The position numbers and the translations under genes are program-made. Of a stretch of DNA of 64,000 nt, positions 52,603-61,645 are shown in pieces. The stretch spans positions 1 through 64,000 of the forward strand of contig NZ_AFHG01000053.1 of assembly GCF_000214035.2 (NCBI RefSeq), read 5' to 3'. The stretch is from Methyloversatilis universalis FAM5 (GTDB taxonomy: Bacteria; Pseudomonadota; Gammaproteobacteria; Burkholderiales; Rhodocyclaceae). How positions within the stretch are numbered: the first letter of the stretch is position 1; each line of letters opens with the position of its first letter. The notes beneath the pieces are model-generated. The model saw nothing but the letters and a program-made list of their open reading frames with translations, made no database searches and was not told the DNA's origin.

Positions 52603-53082
52603 TCAGGCGCGGCGCAACGAAAGCAGCACAGCCACCACGGTCAGCACCGCCAGCCACAGCAGCGACCACTCCGGAATGTCGAGACCGAGGATGGGCGGGA
52701 GCTTGGCGCCGCAGGTGCCGTCAGCGAAGAAGGCCTGGGGCAGCCACTGCGCCGGCGGCAGGCTGTTGACGAAGTCCTCGACCGGATCGAGACCACAGCT
52801 CACCGACGGGTTGTAGAGCACATATACGTGCCGGCCGGCGACCGCGGCACCCAGCGCCGCCACCAGCCCGGCCGCCCACAGGCCGCTGCGCGCGAGCGGC
52901 CCGCCGAAAAGGCCGCTCAGCAGGAAGAACACGCCGGCGCCGACGAAGGCGTAGCGCTGCAGGATGCACAGCGGGCAGGGCGCCAGCTGCTCGACGTGCT
53001 GCAGCCACAGCGCGAAGGCCACCAGGCCGAAACAGACATAGGACAGCAGGAAGTACAGGCGCGTACGGACAAGAGGCGTCAT
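52603..53082 (-). CDS. dsbB: disulfide bond formation protein DsbB
   Basis: DsbB re-oxidises DsbA and passes electrons to quinone. The 159-residue membrane protein has four helices, the first periplasmic pair in APCPLCILQRYAF (CPLC) and the second pair in VSCGLDPVEDF and ADGTCGAKLPPI. It is an intact four-cysteine DsbB. It lies 48 bp downstream of hslU on the same strand. Confidence 0.95.
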   Translation of the reverse strand: MTPLVRTRLYFLLSYVCFGLVAFALWLQHVEQLAPCPLCILQRYAFVGAGVFFLLSGLFGGPLARSGLWAAGLVAALGAAVAGRHVYVLYNPSVSCGLDPVEDFVNSLPPAQWLPQAFFADGTCGAKLPPILGLDIPEWSLLWLAVLTVVAVLLSLRRA

Positions 53083-53130
53083 CGTGTTCTCGTTATCGTT
53101 GCGTAAGGGGGCTGCGCGGCGCGGACAGGC

Positions 53131-54474
53131 TCAGAGCACGTAGCGTGCGAGGTCCTCGCTGCGGGAAAGTTCGCCCAGACGGCTGTCAACATAGGCGCCG
53201 TCTATGGTCACGGTGCGACTGTGCTGACCGGCGTCGAAGGACACTTCTTCCAGCAGCTTTTCCATCACCGTGTGCAGCCGGCGCGCGCCGATGTTCTCGG
53301 TGCGCTCGTTCACCGACCACGCCACTTCGGCCAGCCGGCGTATGCCGTCCGGCGCGAATTCCAGCGTGACGCCATCGGTCGCCAGCAGCGCGGCGTACTG
53401 GCGGGTCAGACAGGCATCGGTCGCGGTCAGGATGCGCTCGAAATCGTCCACCGACAGCGATTCCAGCTCCACCCGGATCGGGAAGCGGCCCTGCAGTTCC
53501 GGAATCAGGTCGCTCGGCCGCGACAGGTGGAAGGCGCCGCTGGCGATGAACAGGATGTGGTCGGTCTTCACCATGCCGTACTTGGTGGTGATCGTGGTGC
53601 CTTCGACCAGCGGCAGCAGGTCGCGCTGCACGCCCTGACGCGACACGTCGGCGCCGCCGTGGTCCGAACGCGACGCCACCTTGTCGATCTCGTCCAGGAA
53701 CACGATGCCGTGCTGCTCGACCGCGGCCAGCGCCTGCTGCTTCACCTCGTCCTCGTTGACCAGGCGCGCCGCCTCTTCGTCGGCCAGCGCGCGCATCGCC
53801 TCGCGTATGGTCATCTTGCGGCTGCGTCGGCGCTGCGTGCCCATGTTCTGGAACATCGACTGCAGCTGGCCGGTCAGCTCCTCCATGCCGGGCGGGGTCA
53901 GGATTTCCATCGACGCCGGCGCCACCGCCAGTTCGATGTCGATTTCCTTGCCGTCCAGTTCGCCTTCGCGCAGCTTCTTGCGAAATTTCTGGCGCGTACC
54001 GCTCTCGTCGGCCGCCGCCGCATCGGCGCCGAAACCGACCGGGCGGGCCGGCGGCAGCAGCACGTCGAGAATGCGGTCTTCGGCCGCGTCCTCGGCGCGG
54101 GTGCGCACCGCCTTCATCGCGCGCTCGCGCAGGTCCTTGATCGCGATCTCGACCAGATCGCGGATGATGGTGTCGACGTCGCGGCCGACATAGCCCACTT
54201 CGGTGAACTTGGTCGCTTCCACCTTGATGAAGGGCGCGTTCGCCAGCCGCGCCAGCCGGCGCGCGATTTCGGTCTTGCCGACACCGGTCGGGCCGATCAT
54301 CAGGATGTTCTTGGGCGTGATTTCGGTGCGCAGCGGCTCGGCCACCTGGGCGCGGCGCCAGCGGTTGCGCAGCGCCACCGCGACCGAACGCTTGGCCTGC
54401 TGCTGACCGACGATGTGCTTGTCCAGTTCGGACACGATTTCGGACGGGGTCATGACTTGTGCGGATGCGGACAC
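53131..54474 (-). CDS. hslU: ATP-dependent protease ATPase subunit HslU
   Basis: HslU unfolds substrates for the HslV peptidase. The protein of about 447 residues shows the N-terminal [17 protein letters not shown], Walker [17 protein letters not shown], the I-domain and Walker [13 protein letters not shown], ending in SEDLARYVL. The start is uncertain: GTG 54474 (about 11 bp after GGAG) is used; GTG 54483 overlaps the hslV stop and ATG 54453 is also in frame. Confidence 0.96.
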   Translation of the reverse strand: MSASAQVMTPSEIVSELDKHIVGQQQAKRSVAVALRNRWRRAQVAEPLRTEITPKNILMIGPTGVGKTEIARRLARLANAPFIKVEATKFTEVGYVGRDVDTIIRDLVEIAIKDLRERAMKAVRTRAEDAAEDRILDVLLPPARPVGFGADAAAADESGTRQKFRKKLREGELDGKEIDIELAVAPASMEILTPPGMEELTGQLQSMFQNMGTQRRRSRKMTIREAMRALADEEAARLVNEDEVKQQALAAVEQHGIVFLDEIDKVASRSDHGGADVSRQGVQRDLLPLVEGTTITTKYGMVKTDHILFIASGAFHLSRPSDLIPELQGRFPIRVELESLSVDDFERILTATDACLTRQYAALLATDGVTLEFAPDGIRRLAEVAWSVNERTENIGARRLHTVMEKLLEEVSFDAGQHSRTVTIDGAYVDSRLGELSRSEDLARYVL

Positions 54475-54479
54475 GGTAT

Positions 54480-55019
54480 TCACCACTCCAGGGTTTCGAT
54501 GGTGTGGCTGTGATTGGTGTAGATGCACAGGTCGCCGGCAATCCCCAGCGACTTGGACACCACCTCGTTCGCCGGCAGGTCGGTGTTCTCGACCAGCGCG
54601 CGGGCGGCCGACTGGGCATAGGCACCGCCGGAGCCGATGGCCACGATGCCGCCTTCAGGCTCCAGCACGTCGCCGTTGCCGGTGATGATGAGCGAGGACT
54701 CGCGGTCGGCCACCGCCAGCATGGCTTCGAGCCGGCGCAGCATGCGGTCGGTGCGCCAGTCCTTGGCCAGTTCGACCGCGCTGCGCACCAGATGGCCCTG
54801 ATGCTTTTCCAGCTTGGCTTCGAAGCGCTCGAACAGCGTGAAGGCGTCGGCGGTGCCGCCGGCGAATCCGGCGAGGATGCGGCCCTGATAGAGCCGGCGC
54901 ACCTTGCGCGCGGTGCCCTTCACGACGATGTTGCCGAGCGTGACCTGACCGTCGCCGCCGAGGGCGACCTGATTGGGGCGACGCACCGACAGGATGGTGG
55001 TGCCGTGATACTGTTCCAT
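54480..55019 (-). CDS. hslV: ATP-dependent protease peptidase subunit HslV
   Basis: HslV is the proteasome-like peptidase of the HslUV complex. The 179-residue precursor [14 protein letters not shown] would be cleaved before the first Thr (after His-Gly) to expose the N-terminal nucleophile. The GDGQVTLGN and [14 protein letters not shown] motifs are standard. hslV-hslU order and tight spacing are typical. I saw no convincing sigma-32 promoter upstream. Confidence 0.97.
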   Translation of the reverse strand: MEQYHGTTILSVRRPNQVALGGDGQVTLGNIVVKGTARKVRRLYQGRILAGFAGGTADAFTLFERFEAKLEKHQGHLVRSAVELAKDWRTDRMLRRLEAMLAVADRESSLIITGNGDVLEPEGGIVAIGSGGAYAQSAARALVENTDLPANEVVSKSLGIAGDLCIYTNHSHTIETLEW

Positions 55020-55092
55020 GGCGATTCCCGAAAAGACCTGAAAGCAGCCGGGCGCGCCTCATGCGGCGCCGCGCACGGCAGGGCGGATGGTG

Positions 55093-56301
55093 TCAGAAAC
55101 GCCGCTGCTGGATTTCCGCGACCGCGGCGACACCGATCAGCAGCAGCAGCGCGGCCACCATGGGCCGCACATCGACCAGCCGCGGTTGCCGGCCGGTGGC
55201 CTGTACCGCGGTGATCACGTTGAACAGCAGGCCGGCGCTGATGAAATCCATCCGGCGCAGGTCCGAACAATCGACCTTCATCAGCCCCTGCGGCAGGTCG
55301 GCCTGCTGCAGCACCGCGAAGGCATCCTGACGAGCGCCGACGATCTCCCCGCGCAGCGCGATCGGACCGCCGCAGACCGGCTGTGCCGTCTCGGCCGCCG
55401 GCGGTACCAGCGCCGAGGCGACCCAGCGCGCGTCCCAGGACGGCGGCGACAGTTCGAAGGTGATCGCGTACTGGATGGCGAATTCCTCGAAGTTCGCCTC
55501 GTCACCGAGCTGCTGCAGCGTTTCCAGATAGAGCAGCCACTGCGCCGGCCCCTCGGCCTGACCCGGCACCACGCGCGGTGCCAGCAGGTCGCGCAGGCCG
55601 GCCGCGCTGAGCATGGCGACGCCATGGCCGCGCCGGCGCACGTCGGTCAGTACGTCCAGCAGCAGGCGGGCGCCGTCCTCGTCGACTTCGTGCAGACGCG
55701 CCAGATCCAGCCGCACGACCGGTGCCTTGGCACTGAGGCGCTCGATCTGCGAAATCGAGGGCTGGCTGGCCGCGGTCAGCTTGCCGGACAGCGTGAGCGT
55801 GGGCGGGCCGCCGCAGGCACCGCCGGACGGCGTGGCCGGCCAGGTCGGCGCCGAACGTTCGAAGCGTTCGGCATAGGCCAGCGCGTGCGCCTCGAAGGCA
55901 TCGATGCGGCCGAGCGCGTGGCACAGATCGAACAGCATGGCCCACACCTGTTCGGTGGAGTTGCCCAGTTCGTCGAAGGTGGCCTTTTCCAGCACCGACA
56001 GCGCGGCCTCGTCGTCACCGTTGGCGAACAGCATGGCCGCTTCCTCGACCACCGGATGCAGACCGCTGGATACGTCGCGCACCTCGAGTTCGCCCTTGCC
56101 GGTGCGGCGGGCGCCGTCGAGCGGGTCCTTCGATACGAAATCGAGCGAAATCAGCCCGGCGGACGACGGCGCCACGCTGCTGGCGAAGCCGGTGTCCGGC
56201 GCACGGCTGGCCGGCACCGCGGAAGGCGCGGCGGGACGGGCCGGCTTCCGGGTTTCGACCTGCGGCGTCGCAGGGGTTTTCTTGAAGAAGGAAAAAGCCA
56301 C
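55093..56301 (-). CDS. protein with two STAS domains
   Basis: The 402 residues have a Pro/Ala-rich N-terminus (about 1-45) and then a duplicated unit: a helical segment followed by a STAS-like domain, at about 121-243 and 255-385. The helical segments match (LCHALGRIDAFEAHALAYAE and LQQLGDEANFEEFAIQYAIT), as do the strands (LTLSGKLTAAS and IALRGEIVGAR). A hydrophobic end (VAALLLLIGVAAVAEI) follows. STAS domains act in anti-anti-sigma control or scaffolding; no cognate kinase is near. It lies upstream of hslV by 73 bp. Confidence 0.82.
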   Translation of the reverse strand: MAFSFFKKTPATPQVETRKPARPAAPSAVPASRAPDTGFASSVAPSSAGLISLDFVSKDPLDGARRTGKGELEVRDVSSGLHPVVEEAAMLFANGDDEAALSVLEKATFDELGNSTEQVWAMLFDLCHALGRIDAFEAHALAYAERFERSAPTWPATPSGGACGGPPTLTLSGKLTAASQPSISQIERLSAKAPVVRLDLARLHEVDEDGARLLLDVLTDVRRRGHGVAMLSAAGLRDLLAPRVVPGQAEGPAQWLLYLETLQQLGDEANFEEFAIQYAITFELSPPSWDARWVASALVPPAAETAQPVCGGPIALRGEIVGARQDAFAVLQQADLPQGLMKVDCSDLRRMDFISAGLLFNVITAVQATGRQPRLVDVRPMVAALLLLIGVAAVAEIQQRRF

Positions 56302-56443
56302 GGGTGCGTCGGGTTGCGTGCCGGTGCGGCTCGGACAGCCGGGCGGCAGTTAAGTGCATATGAACCGTCACTTTACCTGCCAAACCGGGGGCGACGCATC
56401 CCCCAGATGTATCAGGCGGCATCCGCCGCCCGGCCGCCTCCGG

Positions 56444-58456
56444 TCAGAAACTCGCCCGCAGGCCGGCCATGATGCTGCGACCCGGCATCGGTGCGATGCC
56501 CTTCAGGAAGGACACGTGATTGCGCGCTTCGGTATCGAACAGGTTGTTGCCACGCAGCCAGGCCTCCCAGTTCACGCCGCCGGAGGTGAACGCGTAGCTG
56601 GCGAAGGCATTCACCAGCGCATAGCCGGCAGTTTCGGATTCGCCGGCGCCCACGCGGTCCTGCCGGCTGGCGCCCTGCACTTCCATGCGCAGGTTCACCG
56701 CCTCGCGATGCCAGTTCAGCGCCGCCATGCCGCGCACCGGCGCGATGCGCGGCAGCGGCTCGCCGGTGTCGCGGTTGGTCGCACGCACCATGTCGGCCTG
56801 CAGATCGAGGTGAAGCTCGCCGGCGCAGCGGCACAGCAGCAGGTGAGCCTGGGCCTCCATGCCGTAGAACTTCGCCGGCACTGCCTGGTAGGCGAATTCC
56901 GGCAGTTCGCCCGCCGGATTCAGCAGGCCGTCCTCTTCGCGGTTGCGACCGGTGCCGGCCAGCGCGATGTAGTTGCCGAAGCGGCTGTAATAGGCGCCGA
57001 GGCTACCGCTGTGCTCGCCGTGTTTCACCCGCAGTTGGGCATCGATCGAATTCGACTGTTCCTTCTGCAGCCCGGCGCTGCCCACTTCGTAATTGCCGGT
57101 GGCGGCGTGCGGGCCGTTGGCGAACAGCTCGTAGAAGGTGGGCGCACGTTCGGTGTGGGCGAACTGCGAGCTGACCGAGAAGGTGTCGTTCAGCGGGTAG
57201 ATGGCGCCCAGCGCCGCGCTGCGCGCGGTGAAACGCCGCTCCTGCGCCGGTTCGAAGCGCGGCGCAGCGGTGTTCGGATCGATGGGACCGCCGCCCTCGG
57301 TACCGACCTCGACCCGCTCCAGCCGGCCGCCGAAGGTGAGCTTGAGCGCGCCGATGCGGGTTTCCTCGAACAGGAACAGCGCACGGCTGTCGGTGCGAGT
57401 CGACGGCACGAAGGCCTCGTCGCCCAGCGCCGAAAAATCGCTGCTGTCGAGCTGCGCGCCGATCACGCCGCGGAAGGCGCCGATCTGCCGGTGGCTGGCT
57501 TCCACGCGCAGGTCGGTCCCCTTGTTGAAGAAGCGGGTGGCCGGCGTGCCGCCATCCAGTTCGACATGGCGGTAGTCGGTGTGGCCGGCACGGAATTTCA
57601 GGCCGGTGATGAAGCCGTCAAGGTCGGTCGCTTCACCGGCCAGATCCCAGCGCTCGCTGCGCATGTCTATGGTCACGTTCGGCTCGGCCACGGTGCCATA
57701 GGTGGAGTCGTACAGGCCGTACGAGGCGCCGATATAGCCCTTGTCGCCCGCCCAGGAGGCACCGATGCCGCCGCCCTCCGTGTCGGCGGCCGAATTGCGC
57801 AGACGGGAGGCGCCGCTGCTGTCCGGAATGCGCAGGTCGGAGGTGCTGCGGGTGAATCCGTCCGCGTGCAGATTGAATCCCTGCTTGCCGAATTCGACCC
57901 GGCCGGCCAGCGCGCGGGTGGAATCGGCGCCACCGACCACGCCATCGACCCGGCCGCTGACGCCGCTCATGGCCGACTGCGGAATGCGGTTGTCCAGCGT
58001 GTTCACGACGCCGCCCATCGCGTTGCCGCCATACATCAGCGCGGCCGGGCCGCGCACCACCTCGACCCGCTCGACCACCAGCGGATCGACCGTGGTGGCG
58101 TGATCGAAGGACAGGGAGGACGCATCAACGGTGGCGCCGCCATTGCCGAGGATGCGCACGCGGTCGCCGTCCATGCCGCGGATGACCGGACGGCTCGAAT
58201 TCGGGCCGAACCAGGTGGAACTGACGCCCGGCAGATTGCCCACGGTTTCACCCAGCGTACTGGCGCCGCGCAGCGTGAGGTCGTGGTCGTCCATGACCGA
58301 CACCGGACTGACCAGGTCGGACAGCTCGCTGCCCAGCGGATTGCCGGTCACCACCACCGCCGGCAGGGTCTGGATGGACTGTGCGTACACCGGCACGGAA
58401 AAGGATGCGGAGGCGGCTGCCGCAACGGCGCCGCCCAGAAGGCTCTTGAACTGCAT
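56444..58456 (-). CDS. TonB-dependent receptor, ZnuD-like
   Basis: This is an outer-membrane gated channel, probably for zinc. The 670-residue protein has a signal (to about 25, PVYAQ), a TonB box region (LPAVVVTGNPL), the plug domain (VIRGMDGDRVRILGNG, VVERVEVVRGPAALMYGGNA) and a 22-strand barrel ending in a terminal Phe. The plug sequence is of the ZnuD type by recall; I did not see the His-rich loop known from Neisseria. ATG 58456 follows GGGAG. It is last in a probable dksA - Cys/His protein - receptor unit, with two strong hairpins in its leader. Confidence 0.88.
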   Translation of the reverse strand: MQFKSLLGGAVAAAASASFSVPVYAQSIQTLPAVVVTGNPLGSELSDLVSPVSVMDDHDLTLRGASTLGETVGNLPGVSSTWFGPNSSRPVIRGMDGDRVRILGNGGATVDASSLSFDHATTVDPLVVERVEVVRGPAALMYGGNAMGGVVNTLDNRIPQSAMSGVSGRVDGVVGGADSTRALAGRVEFGKQGFNLHADGFTRSTSDLRIPDSSGASRLRNSAADTEGGGIGASWAGDKGYIGASYGLYDSTYGTVAEPNVTIDMRSERWDLAGEATDLDGFITGLKFRAGHTDYRHVELDGGTPATRFFNKGTDLRVEASHRQIGAFRGVIGAQLDSSDFSALGDEAFVPSTRTDSRALFLFEETRIGALKLTFGGRLERVEVGTEGGGPIDPNTAAPRFEPAQERRFTARSAALGAIYPLNDTFSVSSQFAHTERAPTFYELFANGPHAATGNYEVGSAGLQKEQSNSIDAQLRVKHGEHSGSLGAYYSRFGNYIALAGTGRNREEDGLLNPAGELPEFAYQAVPAKFYGMEAQAHLLLCRCAGELHLDLQADMVRATNRDTGEPLPRIAPVRGMAALNWHREAVNLRMEVQGASRQDRVGAGESETAGYALVNAFASYAFTSGGVNWEAWLRGNNLFDTEARNHVSFLKGIAPMPGRSIMAGLRASF

Positions 58457-58469
58457 GAAATATCTCCCG

Positions 58470-58513
58470 GCGCCCGCCATGGCGGGCGCGTCCGCGCGGA
58501 TGAACGCGCGGAC
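58470..58513 (-). repeat. two abutting perfect inverted repeats in the receptor leader
   Basis: 58470-58489 is a perfect 20-bp palindrome GCGCCCGCCATGGCGGGCGC. It abuts 58490-58513, a hairpin with 9-bp arms GTCCGCGCG / CGCGCGGAC and a GATGAA loop. Both lie between the Cys/His protein gene and the receptor ATG, just ahead of its ribosome site, and neither has a U tract. Confidence 0.85.
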
Positions 58514-58554
58514 ATGACTGAATCGAACGAAATGCGCCTGAGGGCGCGGACGGA

Positions 58555-58908
58555 TCAGATCAGCGGGAATACCGGCGGGCCGTGGGCACAGGGCTCGGGC
58601 GCCGCACCATGTACCGCCACCCGCAGCGAGGCGGCGCGCAGCACATGGGACAGGTCGGCCACCGCGGTATCCGGCGCGGAGCCGGAGAACAGCGTGGCCA
58701 GGGAATGGGCGGACAGACAGTCCGGACACACCGCCGCATGGGTCGGCGCGCCATCGTCATCGCTCTCGGCCAGCACCGCCGCCGCGCGCGGCGACAGGTG
58801 CTCGAAAGCGTGTACGAGGGATACGTGCTGCGCCCCGACGAGGCACAGCACGAGCAGGACGAACCGCAGCGGACCGAACCGCAGCGCGGACAGGCGCCTG
58901 AACATCAC
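58555..58908 (-). CDS. small exported Cys/His protein (DUF2946-like)
   Basis: The 117 residues have a signal peptide or N-terminal anchor (FVLLVLCLVGAQHVSLVHA), then a His/Cys-bearing stretch with AVCPDCLSAHSLATLFSG and a hydrophobic tail ending PVFPLI. The CxxC plus spaced histidines resembles the DUF2946 group often found beside TonB receptors for copper or zinc; this is recall, not a search result. A metal-binding or sensing role is inferred from that and from its place between dksA and the receptor. Confidence 0.7.
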   Translation of the reverse strand: MMFRRLSALRFGPLRFVLLVLCLVGAQHVSLVHAFEHLSPRAAAVLAESDDDGAPTHAAVCPDCLSAHSLATLFSGSAPDTAVADLSHVLRAASLRVAVHGAAPEPCAHGPPVFPLI

Positions 58909-58927
58909 GGTGTGTCCGCGCCCGGCC

Positions 58928-59365
58928 TCAGTCGCCGTACAGCTTCTGCAGGCGTTCGCGGCGCTCCTGCGCCTCGATCGTCAGCGTCGCGGTCGGACGG
59001 GCAAGCAGGCGGCCGATGCCGATCGGCTCGCCGGTTTCATCGCAGTAACCGTAGTCGCCGTTGTCGATGCGCTCGATCGCCTGTTCGATCTTCTTCAGCA
59101 GCTTGCGCTCGCGGTCACGCGCGCGCAGTTCCAGCGTGTGCTCTTCCTCAACCGTCGCGCGGTCGGCCGGATCGGACACATTGTCCACCTCGCGCATGTG
59201 CTCGACGGTTTCGTCGGCCTTGCGCAGGATGTCGTCGCGCATGCGCGACAGCAGATCGCGGAAGAACGCGAGCTGCGCTTCGTTCATGTAGTCCTTTTCC
59301 GGCATCTTGAGGACGTCGGCTTCGGTCAGCGGCTTGTCGGCCTTGCTGGCGTTCTTGGTGGCCAT
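58928..59365 (-). CDS. dksA: RNA polymerase-binding transcription factor DksA
   Basis: DksA enters the RNA polymerase secondary channel and with ppGpp controls rRNA and stress promoters. The protein of about 145 residues has the coiled-coil tip with the DPADRA acidic motif (NVSDPADRATVEEEH) and the C-terminal helix. The zinc finger is degenerate: GYCDETGEPIG and ATLTIEAQERRE keep one of four cysteines, a pattern I recall as common in alpha- and betaproteobacterial DksA. ATG 59365 has GGAG about 9 bp upstream. Confidence 0.95.
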   Translation of the reverse strand: MATKNASKADKPLTEADVLKMPEKDYMNEAQLAFFRDLLSRMRDDILRKADETVEHMREVDNVSDPADRATVEEEHTLELRARDRERKLLKKIEQAIERIDNGDYGYCDETGEPIGIGRLLARPTATLTIEAQERRERLQKLYGD

Positions 59366-59463
59366 CCGCATGAACTCCAAGGTTTGGAAAGGCGAAGAGG
59401 ATACCAATGTTTTGATGAAAAACCGTCGACCGGATCACTCCCCGGCCACGGTCGGCCCGCCGC

Positions 59464-60678
59464 TCAGCCCACGCGCAGCAGCAGGCCCTTCAGATACTCG
59501 CCTTCCGGGAAGGCGAGGCCGACCGGATGGTCGGCACCGGCCGACAGCCGGCGCAGCACCCGGGCCGACACGCCGGCATCGGCAGCGGCGTCCGCCACGA
59601 TCTTCTGGAAGAAATCCGGATCGACGCCACCGGAGCAGGAATAGGTCATCAGCAGCCCGCCCGGCGCGAGCAGCCGGAAACCGAGCAGATTGATGTCCTT
59701 GTAGGCGCGGGCGGCCGCCTTCGCGTGCGCGGCCGACGGCGCGAACTTGGGCGGATCGAGCACGATGAGGTCGAAGCGGCGGCCTTCGGAACGGAAGGTG
59801 CGCAGCGCCTGGAACACGTCGGCTTCCAGCCATTCGGCACGCGCGGCGTCGATCTGCGGGTTGTGACCGACGTTGCGCCGCGCGGTCGCCAGCGCCGGGC
59901 CGGACGAATCGATGGACAGCACCGATGCGGCACCGCCGGCCAGCGCGTGCAGCGAAAAGCCGCCGGTGTAGCAGAAACAGTTCAGCACCCGGCGCTCGCG
60001 CGCCAGTTCGCCGCACAGCCGCCGGTTGTCGCGCTGGTCGAGATAGAAACCGGTCTTGTGGCCACCGGCCACATCGATCTCGATATTCACGTCACCGGCC
60101 ACGCCGGGCTCGGCGATCACCGGAAAGGGCGGCTCGCCGTCGCCGATCAGCCAGCCACAGCGCGGCTCCAGGCCCTCGAGCGCACGCACGTCGGAATCCG
60201 AACGTTCATAGACCCGCGCGATGCCGGTCGCGCGCACCAGCGCTTCAGCAATCGCCTGTCGCCACTTTTCACCGCCGGCGCCGGTGATCTGCAGCACGAT
60301 CACGTCGGCGTAGCGGTCGGCGATCACGCCGGGCAGGCCGTCGGATTCGCCGTGCAGCAGCCTGACGCCGCCACGCGGCCCGAACTCGCCCGCCAGTTCG
60401 GGCAGATCGCGCCGCTGTTCGACCGCGCGCGTCACCGTGCGGCGGAAGAAGGCGTCATCGATCGACTCGTCCTCGAAAGTCCACATGCGGGCGCGGATCT
60501 GCGACGCCGGCGAAAACGCGGCGCGACCGAGCACGCGGCCGCTGGCCGCCTGCACCAGCACGGTATCGCCCGGCCGCGCCCGCCCGTCGAGGCGGTCGAC
60601 CGAACCGGCGAATATCCACGGGTGACGGCGCATGACCGAGCGCTCGCGGCCCGGTGCAAGAATCAGGGTGGCACTCAT
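59464..60678 (-). CDS. rlmI: class I SAM-dependent rRNA methyltransferase (RlmI-like)
   Basis: RlmI makes m5C1962 in 23S rRNA. The 404-residue protein has an N-terminal PUA domain (SATLILAPGRERSVMRRHPW, about 1-80), a linker domain and a Rossmann methyltransferase with LNCFCYTGGFSLHALAGGA (SAM), IVLDPPKFAP and the TYSCSGGV active-site cysteine. ATG 60678 is preferred; a 28-residue upstream extension lacks support. Confidence 0.92.
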   Translation of the reverse strand: MSATLILAPGRERSVMRRHPWIFAGSVDRLDGRARPGDTVLVQAASGRVLGRAAFSPASQIRARMWTFEDESIDDAFFRRTVTRAVEQRRDLPELAGEFGPRGGVRLLHGESDGLPGVIADRYADVIVLQITGAGGEKWRQAIAEALVRATGIARVYERSDSDVRALEGLEPRCGWLIGDGEPPFPVIAEPGVAGDVNIEIDVAGGHKTGFYLDQRDNRRLCGELARERRVLNCFCYTGGFSLHALAGGAASVLSIDSSGPALATARRNVGHNPQIDAARAEWLEADVFQALRTFRSEGRRFDLIVLDPPKFAPSAAHAKAAARAYKDINLLGFRLLAPGGLLMTYSCSGGVDPDFFQKIVADAAADAGVSARVLRRLSAGADHPVGLAFPEGEYLKGLLLRVG

Positions 60679-60987
60679 GCTCTGTCCGTCATGTGCTGCG
60701 CCTGCCGAACGGGCCGGCTGTGCAGCGGCGACCTGCACGAACAGTCGGGGCATCGAAGCCAACGCGCCGTCCGAAGGGCCGCCCCGAGGGGTGTAGCGAG
60801 GGTTTCGGCGAGCACCGCTCGCCGCCCGAGCAACCGGTCGGCTGTGTAAAGCCGGCCGCGCATAGCCGGCCCTCCTGAGCGAACAAAGTAAGGGCGGGAG
60901 ACAACGCGCCGCCCGAAGGGCCGCCCCGAGGGCGAGCGCTGCCCCCTTGGGGGGCAGCGAACGAAGTGAGCGTGGGGGCCCACACGC
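60679..60987. repeat. intergenic GC-rich repeats between rlmI and DUF484
   Basis: This 309-bp gap has no supported gene. It contains two near-identical 30-bp direct repeats, 60761-60790 and 60903-60932 (AACGCGCC, then a T or C variant, then CCGAAGGGCCGCCCCGAGGG), differing at one base. Next to the second copy is a 10-bp stem CGCTGCCCCC / GGGGGCAGCG (60937-60959), then AACGAAGTGAGCG. These recall REP-like intergenic elements of GC-rich Betaproteobacteria. A shorter TGAGCGAACAAAGTAAG between the repeats is a relative of the GAACGAAGTGAGCG element. Confidence 0.8.
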
Positions 60988-61638
60988 TCAGCCCAGCTCG
61001 CGGATCAGCGACGCGCCAAGCAGTTCGCCGATGCGTTCGAGATAGAGGGTGCCCATGTCCGGCACGAAGCGGGCATCGTCGTTGGCGCCCAGGGCCAGCA
61101 GGCCGACCACCCGCGCGTCGCGTCGCAGCGGAACCAGCGCGATCGACTGCACGCGGGGCGCGGCCTCGCCGAACCAGGCCACGACGCCGAGGTCGTTCAC
61201 CGGGCCGCAGTAGGGCTGGCGCGCCTCGTTGGCGAATACGCGGATGCGCTCGTCCACCGGCTCGAACACCTCGCCTTCGCGTGTCAGCACGCTGTTCCAC
61301 AGCCGCAGCGCGGTATGCGGCACCGAAAACCCTTCCGACAGCTGCTCGCGCAGCGCGCTCATGACCGCGTCGAAACTGCCGGCGCTCATCAGCGCCAGCG
61401 ACAGCGCATGCACGCGGGTGGAAATGACGTCATTGTCCTCACCGAAACGCAGCAGTTCGGCCAGCTTCAGTTCCAGCGTGCGGGTCTTTTCGCGCAGCGT
61501 CAGGATCTGCCGCTCGGTGATCGAAATCGCCCGGCCGCCGTGCGGATGCGGCACATAGAGGTGGGCGAGCAGTTCGTGGTATTCGTCGAAGAACTGCGGA
61601 TGGTCCTGCAGATAACGCGCGACGTCGTCGGCTCTCAT
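60988..61638 (-). CDS. DUF484 family protein
   Basis: The function is unknown. The 216 residues start MRADDVARYLQDHPQFFDEYHELL, the DUF484 signature, followed by a coiled-coil region (ITERQILTLREKTRTLELKL) and a GAF-like C-terminal domain (SIALVPLRRDARVVGLLALG). DUF484 genes usually lie between dapF and xerC; here dapF is directly upstream but the repeats and rlmI follow in place of xerC. Confidence 0.9.
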   Translation of the reverse strand: MRADDVARYLQDHPQFFDEYHELLAHLYVPHPHGGRAISITERQILTLREKTRTLELKLAELLRFGEDNDVISTRVHALSLALMSAGSFDAVMSALREQLSEGFSVPHTALRLWNSVLTREGEVFEPVDERIRVFANEARQPYCGPVNDLGVVAWFGEAAPRVQSIALVPLRRDARVVGLLALGANDDARFVPDMGTLYLERIGELLGASLIRELG

Positions 61639-61645
61639 GGGGGTG

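Noticed and set aside
58928-59365. Mutated or non-functional DksA because three zinc-finger cysteines are missing
   Set aside because: The rest of the protein is intact, and as I recall this pattern is frequent in alpha- and betaproteobacterial DksA.
56354-59644. Long plus-strand frame across the TonB receptor, Cys/His protein and dksA
   Set aside because: It covers three recognisable minus-strand genes with signal peptides and motifs; the antisense product is low-complexity.
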